A DNA stretch of 64,000 nt from Cannabis sativa (Eukaryota > Streptophyta > Magnoliopsida > Rosales > Cannabaceae): positions 31,915,257-31,979,256 of the forward strand of contig NC_083607.1 in NCBI RefSeq assembly GCF_029168945.1, in the 5' to 3' direction. A program made the translations under genes and the position numbers. The notes under the pieces are model-generated. The model had not been told where the DNA came from. It was given only the letters and a program-made list of their open reading frames with translations, and did no database searches. Of this stretch, positions 56,958-64,000 are shown in pieces (the stretch's first letter is position 1; the number at the start of each line of letters is the position of its first letter).

Positions 56958-59184
56958 TAATTTTATTTAGGCCCAATGAGAATTGGGCTTATTCAATGAA
57001 TAACAATTATTTATTTAATGGTTAAATTCCTCTCCTTTAGGCCTTGTGTGAGAGTTAGGGGGCCAATAGCAGTGGGTACGACATACTGAACCCAGCCCTC
57101 CCTCACATGAGCCACTCCAATTGTGAAGGCCCATTTGCCTTATTTAAATAATTGTATTAGGTTAATTAAATTAGTCTAACCTAATTGAAATTGAATTAGC
57201 AACATAATTAACTTTTAAAATATATGAATTTTTTTTCATTGAATATTTTAAAATTAATTTTAGAAAAACACTTAGTTAATGATATATTCTAGATAGTAAT
57301 TTCTAGTACTAGTTATATTTTCTAATATTTAATTAGGAAAATATTTTAAGTTGAAAATTAATTATTTTTATTTTAATTAATTTTACACCAACTTAAATAA
57401 AGAATATTTTCCTAGTATTAAATTAAAATTAATAATTAAGTTTCTTTTGTACTTGATTATTTAATTCTTATATTTAATACATTTAATTAAATTAAAAATT
57501 AAATATTTAAGTTGATTTCATTCTTGATACTTAAATATTATTATTATTTTCATGACATTTAATTAAATAGAAAATTATTTTAAGTTAGAAATCTTAATTT
57601 TAGAACAACTTAAATTTGAATAATTTTCAAAATATATTTAATTTAATTTTATTAATAATTTTTTTATTTTCGAAATTGCATTTTTTATTTAAATGTAGAT
57701 AAATTTCGAATTTTATTTGAAAAATAGATTAAAGTGAAAAATATTTATTTTAATTTTGGATCAACTTAAATTTTTCATTTAATGATTAATTAAAATAAAT
57801 GAACTAAAATATATTATATTCAGAAAATGAATTAATTAGTCAATGAAAGTCTAGATAGATATTATCTGTTTTACTTGAAGTATTTTTCTAGTATATTTAA
57901 TTAAATAGAAAATTAATATTTAAGTTGATTTTCGTCATGATATTTAAATATTTGAAATTTTTCTTAATATTTAATTAAATTGGAGAATTATATTTTTGGT
58001 GAAAATTAATTTTATTAATTAATTTTGGACCAACAGAAATTAGAATAATTTTTTAGGATTTGTTTTATTTTATTTTATAGCATTTTCAAAAATTGTTTTC
58101 TTATATGCTTTAATCTTTCGAAATGCAATATATATATTTATGGAAAATTAAATTTGAGTTGTAAATTAATTTAAATTAATTTTGAAACAACTTAAATTGA
58201 ATAATTTTCTAAATATTTATTGGAAATTATTACTAAGATGGAAAATAATTCATTTTATTTTTTATATCCATCTAAGTATAATTTTATAAATATTAAACTG
58301 AAATTTATATTTAGGATTTTATTCTAAATTGGTAATTTTAATTAAATAAATATATATTAAAATAAATAGATTAAAATAAGTAACAAAGAAAATACAACTC
58401 TTTGAAATAATGAGCTTTTAGTGATAAGGATATTCGATCTCCATTGTTGGTCTTACAATAGCTAAATGTTTTCAATATAACCTAGAGACGCTAGACTTTG
58501 TCCCCCTTATGGATGGTTATTCGTTGAAAGCATTTAACACTGTAAGATCTCTTATGATAAGTATTTTGTAAGTTTTCTTCTCTATTAGACTCTCCCCTAC
58601 GGTGACTACATAGAGTTAAATTTACGAAGTATGAAACAATGGTAGAAGCTCATAAAATAAGAATAACCTTGACTCTCGCCTACCGGGACAACATTGGATT
58701 CTTATTTTGATCGAATAAAAGGTTGCTAGAATGGTTTCCATTTTAGATGAGCTCATAACTCTATTCAATGAATGATATTTTGACTCTCACCTACCGGGAC
58801 ACTATATCAGTTTGTTGGAAACCTTGGAAATTATTTAAGATGTGTCTGTTTTGTATTTTCACATGTCTTTGTTATTTGCTAAATGCTTGATAATTTCTGA
58901 ATTGTATGTGAATTTATATTGAACCATATTTTTTGTTATTAATTGTAGTTTAATTTCGAATCTTCATTGTTGGTCTAACTAAGCTTGTTGTTTTTAATGG
59001 GACAAATCCTAATGAATGCCATCAATTCGACAAACATAACAGTGTTAGATCTCGATAGATAAATACTGCAAATGCAACATCTACATGTTCATCAATTGAT
59101 GACACCTTAGACAAGTATTTACAATATGAAACAAGAAGATTATATAAATAAGAATAACTTTGACTCTCGCCTACCGGGACATCG
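56958..59184 (+). mobile_element. Copia family A leader, plus strand (A4)
   Basis: Non-coding relative of the A2 leader read the other way: TTTATTTAGGCCCAATGAG at the start, a long AT-rich tract, then the CGGGACA motif three times (58672-58691, 58779-58801, 59160-59181). It is joined directly to an LTR start at 59185, so the pol part is deleted. No ORF. Confidence 0.75.
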
Positions 59185-59950
59185 TGTTGTGTTTTGTGCC
59201 CTAAATAAAGCCCATTTCAATATTATCAGATTTACTAATTAGTAAAGATCAGAAATCATTTTATGTTGTATGGTTCACATGATTTATTTCATGATTATAA
59301 ATTCTATTAAGTCCAGAACATATGCATTTGTTAATGATTATAGTGTTGTCAGCACAGTGGAATATAATCATGTTTATATGTTCGAAAGTTTAATACCCTG
59401 ATTTGTCAGTTCACTGGATTTAGACTGGCATGATAATCAGCGATAGGTATGCTTACACCTTGGATAAGTGTTATATCATTTCCAAGGCATTGGAAAAGTT
59501 TACCAGTATCAGATGTATGGAGTATACATTAGAAGGGACCGATATTGAACTTTGATTAGATATGATAAATTTACCGTATTATCTATTCAATTTAATATCA
59601 CCTAGTTGATCCTAGATCAAATGATCTTAATCCTGACATGATTAGGTTTGATCTCAAGAGTGTTATTCGTGTTCTTTGATTTGTTAATTAAGCCTACATT
59701 TTGGTCAGGGTGATACGTACATTTTAGGAACACGGTAGTACAATTGAGTGGGAGCGCTAATCATAGATATGGAATCTATAGCTTCTATGGGTATTTAGAA
59801 GTGAAACGATGATTTCCTTCGAGCTTGCTAAATAGAGATAAATGATTGAGATCTCATTTTAGTGTTTATATTAATTCACTAAAATATCATTTATAGGTGG
59901 CCAAGTGTTTTAAGGATAAAATACATTGAAAGGGTGTAACGGTAATTTAC
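59185..59950 (+). repeat. Copia family A LTR, first part (A4)
   Basis: Starts TGTTGTGTTTTGTGCCCTA and follows the A1 LTR to the equivalent of about 28770. It stops at a junction with inverted leader sequence; the LTR resumes at 63581 after losing about 170 bp relative to A1. Confidence 0.8.
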
Positions 59951-61255
59951 TTATGTCAAAATTTATTTTAACAACCTAGTCCATTTACTTAGTAAAACTT
60001 AAATGGGCTTCCTATATGCATCTAAGCCCAATAGCAAACATATAGACTCACACAGGTCAAAATGATTCGGATGGGCCCTATCATGTTACTAGGTTTAGAT
60101 AGATGAAAGAAATTACAAAATTTACCTGTTACAAATTATTTATAAGATCTATTGACAATTGGACTATGATTAAAATCAGATCATTGGATCTGTCAACAAG
60201 TTAATCATAGCATTTTAGATCAAATAAATAATAGGTTTGTAAAACAAATTGTATACATAATAATATAATCAAACAATACAAACGAATAACTAATCTGGAA
60301 TATCTGGAAAGTAAGCTGAAATATCTCAATTTTAAATTTAAAATAAAATAAAATTTTAAAATAAATATCTTAACTAGAATTCAAATTTAGGTTGTTAGAG
60401 AATATTTGAAAAAATTCAAAATTCAACAAACTCCTAAAATTTTTAAATTCTAACAAAAAAAAAAATGAAAAATATCTAACCAATTTTTCAAATATCAAGT
60501 TTATTCAAAATTTAAATTTATTTAAAATTTCTAATATGATAATATAATAAAATATCTTGAATCTTAAATTTAGATATTTCATTATTATATTCTGAGTCTT
60601 ATAATTTAATAAATTTAAATATTACATAGATAAACTAATTGAAAAATAAGATATTTTATATGGATAAAATATTTAAAAAATAATAAGTTTGAAAAAATTA
60701 TGGTTTGAAATTCTAAAATATCTATTTAAACTAAACTAACCAATTTTTCAAATCTTCATGTTATTTTTGCCAAAATATAGTTTTAATAAAAAAAGTCTAA
60801 TAAGATAAAATGTTAAACCTAACATATTCCTAATCTTATAATTTTAATTAATAAAATATATTTTGAAAATAACAAATTTGAAAAAGATATGATATGGTTA
60901 GCAAATTTTGAAATTAGTACAAGATTATTTTTAAAAGATAATATTTTAATATCAAAGTAAGATCATTTAAATTTAATTAAAAATAATATCTGATCTTATA
61001 ATTAAAATAAAAAAAATAATCTAAAATTTCAAAATTAACCATAAGGCTCCTTTCTGAGAAATAAAATTTTCAAAATTCAAAGCCTACTAATATCAGAAAC
61101 TAATTTTAATTAAATAAAAAAAATTAATAAAAATTAATTTTATTCTGACAATTAGATTTTTAATTAAAAATTCAGATTCTACACAAAATTCTAGCAAAAA
61201 TTGGCTTTTGTTTCAATGAAAAACGATTTTTGAATCAAAAGTTATTACGAAAACA

Positions 61256-61440
61256 AGTTTGAGGCCCAGGGGTATTCATTGCATACCCCTGCACGCGCAG
61301 ATGCAAGGAAACGACCGAGTATCAAGGCTGCATTCAGCCTACTTGACCGAGGGACACGAGCATGCTTCAGACACGCCTGTTGTCTGAAGCGATTTTGTCC
61401 GAGTGAGCCTGTGCCCATGCGCGCGCGTGTGTGTTTCAAA
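61256..61440 (-). other. GC-rich leader block of A3
   Basis: GC-rich island with repeated GACCGAG (61313 and about 61344), inverted AGGCTG/CAGCCT words (61325-61340), the pair TTCAGACA/TGTCTGAA (61367-61388) and a CGCGCGTGTGTG end. It is at the same leader position as the A2 block but not alignable as a whole. Confidence 0.7.
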
Positions 61441-61697
61441 TCCTGATATTTTCGTTCAACTTCAAAAAATCATAACTAATTCATAAAAAATCCAATTTAG
61501 GTTCTCTAAAAGCCTAAATTTATTAATTTTTTGCCTACTTTTAAGAAAAAATAATTCTAGATCGAAATAAAAAATATTTCATTAACATATATTGCGATTT
61601 CTAAACTATCATCAAATAAGCACATAAACCACATGAAAACTATCCAAATCAACACATAACATCGTTTTAATTCATATTTCATGAAAGTAAATCATTA

Positions 61698-61714
61698 CCA
61701 TGGCTCTGATGCCA
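61698..61714 (-). promoter_or_regulatory. Primer-binding site of A3
   Basis: The minus strand reads TGGCATCAGAGCCATGG, one base off the initiator-Met complement TGGTATCAGAGC. Two bases separate it from the LTR. Confidence 0.8.
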
Positions 61715-61716
61715 TT

Positions 61717-63580
61717 TGTTGGAAATATTTTACCAGGATCTAGATTTACTAACAAGTATGTTTCATTAACATCTTAATATGAATTTTAAAACAATGAAAT
61801 AAACATATATAAAGTTTAGGAAACCTTACATTGGGTGTAGCGGAATATAATGACTCCTTCCATTCAGATCTCTAGCCCTTGATTCCTTTCTGTAGCAGAG
61901 CATCACCAAGATCTTAACCTGGATCTCTTTCTCTCCTTCCTTTGATGCTGAATCTCCTTCTTGTTGGTTGATTTGCCACAGTCTTACACACTATGATTGA
62001 GATACCACTTGATGTGTGTGGGCACTCACTCATTCACTCAAGAATTTCGAAATTTAGAGAAGAAAAGAAGAGAGAAGGTTGCGGCTAGAAATTTTGTGTG
62101 AAGGAATGAGATGTATCATCTTTTCCTGAAGCCATCACTACCTATTTATAGGTAACCACTTAGGTTTAGGTTAGATTTATTTGGCATTAAAATAATAAAA
62201 AAATAAATGATAAAAGCCTACAATAGTGGCTGACCTGGGCTTTGGATAATGGGCGTCACTTATGCAATTTTGTTGTTTTATCATTTCTGCATCTCATTTT
62301 CTCAAAAACGCCAATTTTCAAATTCAACCATTTAAATACCAATCCTAATTATTTAATAACTAAAAATTAATTATTAAATAATATTGTCATTTAATATATT
62401 TATTAATTAGACATATAAAGTCTCTTAATTAATAAATAAACCTAGAATTCTCTTTTCTTTACAATTTCGCCCTTGCTTAGTGAAAATTTATAAACTAGAC
62501 ATAGTCTAACTTTAGAATTATAATTGATTAATTAAAATCAATTAACTGAGTCTTACAAGCAGTATGGTCTCAACTAGTATGGGGACCATGGGTCTATATA
62601 TCCGAGCTTCCAATAAGCAGATCAAGAATTCATATCTCAAATTCACTGACTTATTAATTCTTCGTTGAATCCACGCATAGAACTTAGAATTGCACTCTAA
62701 GTATATAGAACGCTCTATATGTTTCACGATATAGATACGTCATTAGTTATCCATTGTTATAATCCTAATTTGATCAATGACCCTCTAATAGATGATCTAC
62801 ATTGAAAAGGCACTAAGTTACCGTTACACCTTCAATGTATTTTATCCTTAAAACACTTAGCTCCGTATAAATGATATTTTGGCAAAGTGAAATGAGATCT
62901 CCACCATTTATCTCTGTTTAGCCAAGCTCGAAGGATATCATCGTTTCACTTCTAAATTCCTATAGAAGTTATAGATTCCATATTTATGTTAGCGCTCCCA
63001 CTCAATTATACTATCATGTTCCCAAAATGTACGTATCACCCTGACCCAAAAGTAGGCTTAACTAACAAATCAAAGAACATGTATAATACTCTTGAGATCG
63101 AACCTAAACATATCAGGATTGAGATCATTTAATCTAGGATCAACAGGTGATATTGAATTGAATAGATATTACGGTAAATTTTAATATATCTAATCAAAGT
63201 TCAATATCGGTCCCTTCCGATGTATACTCCATACATCCGATGCTGGTAAACTTTGCCAATGCCCTAGAAAGGACATAACACTTATCCAAGGTGTAAGAAT
63301 ACCTATCGCTGATTATCATGTCAGTCTAAATCTAGTGAACTGACAAATCAGTGAATAAACTTTCGAACATATTAATTAAGATTATATTCCACTATGTTGA
63401 CAACACTATAAACATTAACAAATTGATATGTTCTGGACTTAAATAGAATTCATACATTATGTAAATAATCATGAAATAAATCATGTGAACCATGCAACAT
63501 TAAATGTTATTTCTGATCTTTATTAATAAGTAAATCTGATTATATTGAAATGAGTTTTATTTAGGGCATAAAACCCAACA
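61717..63580 (-). repeat. 5' LTR of A3
   Basis: Plus-strand ends TGTTGGAAATATTTTACC and GGGCATAAAACCCAACA, 1864 bp. More diverged from A1 and A2 than they are within pairs. The leader-side end keeps TTTTACCAGGATCTAG as in the A2 3' LTR. Confidence 0.85.
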
Positions 63581-64000
63581 TTTACTTTGTAAATTCTAGA
63601 TTAGCTTATTGGAAGCTTGGTTATATAGTCCCATGGTCCCCATACTAGTTGAGACCATACTACTTGTAAGACTCAGTTAATTGATTTTAGTTAATCAACT
63701 ATAATTCTAAAATTAGACTATGTCTAGTTTATGAATTTTCACTAAGCAAGGGCTTAAATGTGAAGAAAAGAGATTATAGGTCTTGTTTGTTAATTAAGAG
63801 ACTTTGTTAAGTCTAATTAATAAATATATTAAATGACAATATTATTTAATACTTAAGTTTTAGTTATTAAATAATTGAAATTGGCATTTAAGTGGTTAAG
63901 TTGGAAAATTGGCGTTTTTGAGAAAATAAGATGGGAAAATGACAAAATGGCAAAATTGCAAAGTGGGCCCATTATCCATTCCTTGGGCCGGCCACTTAGT
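63581..64000 (+). repeat. Copia family A LTR, second part (A4), runs off the window
   Basis: Plus-strand LTR from TTTACTTTGTAAATTCTAG onward, matching A1 LTR from about 28945. It contains the shared CCCATGGTCCCCATACTAG segment. The end lies beyond the window. Confidence 0.75.

Larger units (their letters stand above)
59951..63580 (-). mobile_element. Truncated inverted family A copy (A3): LTR, primer site, leader
   Basis: Minus strand: LTR 61717-63580 (1864 bp), primer site, then 1.75 kb of leader that stops at 59951. Pol and 3' LTR are absent. TTTAC occurs at both edges (59946-59950 and 63581-63585), but the left edge is inside the leader, so this is more likely microhomology than an integrase duplication. 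Confidence 0.75.

Noticed and set aside
59946..63585. TTTAC on both sides of A3 as an integrase target duplication
   Set aside because: The left edge is inside the leader, not at an LTR end, and leader sequence itself resembles TTTCC there, so microhomology is the simpler reading.

Overview
This window is AT-rich plant nuclear DNA made almost entirely of transposable elements. The mix points to a eudicot: Ty1/copia elements with initiator-Met-type primer sites, a Sirevirus, a Tat/Retand-type Ty3/gypsy element, a long gypsy solo LTR, plant LINEs with a zf-RVT plus RNase H tail, and Tourist-, hAT- and Mutator-like MITEs. I cannot name the species. I see no intact cellular gene, no rRNA or tRNA gene and no CRISPR array. 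The one candidate non-transposon gene is a small three-exon pseudogene-like unit at 7438-8743.

Layout, left part (1-18878). Positions 1-645 are a leader fragment of copia family A. Positions 690-2160 are a decayed LINE tail. Positions 2299-6875 are a candidate Mutator-like unit carrying a minus-strand DUF1985-type gene. Positions 6901-7112 are a 5'-truncated LINE with a 12-bp TSD. Then come the unknown gene (7438-8743) and three MITEs (8835-9067; 9698-9990 with TAA TSD; 10409-10891 with an 8-bp TSD). A minus-strand LINE lies at 11899-14370, and a 2.86-kb gypsy solo LTR with TSD CGTTA at 14482-17345. A foldback MITE lies at 18503-18878.

Layout, centre (18880-56414). This is a four-deep nest. 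A minus-strand Tat/Retand element (3' LTR 18880-19509; 5' LTR not seen) is split in its polymerase by copia A2 (25799-54533, minus, TSD TTGAG). A2 is split by copia A1 (28008-46750, plus, TSD GGAAC), which belongs to the same family. A1 is split by a nearly intact Sirevirus, S1 (31679-42055, minus, TSD GGAAA), with gag, a 1021-aa pol and an extra 403-aa ORF. The Tat element also carries an antisense, intron-containing gene (PF04195-like domain plus coiled coil) with its own TATA box.

Layout, right part (56415-64000). This is a mosaic of family A pieces: an integrase fragment, a leader, and a plus-strand LTR split by an inverted, truncated copy A3.

How the parts work together. Only S1 looks close to autonomous. 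A1 and A2 have LTR pairs about 99% identical by eye, yet their pol regions are wrecked in similar ways, so I infer the family moved in trans using cis signals kept in the LTR, primer site and long structured leader. The main leads are the antisense gene, the conserved leader motifs and hairpins of family A, the W-box cluster in the S1 LTRs, and palindromes shared by S1 and the unrelated gypsy solo LTR.
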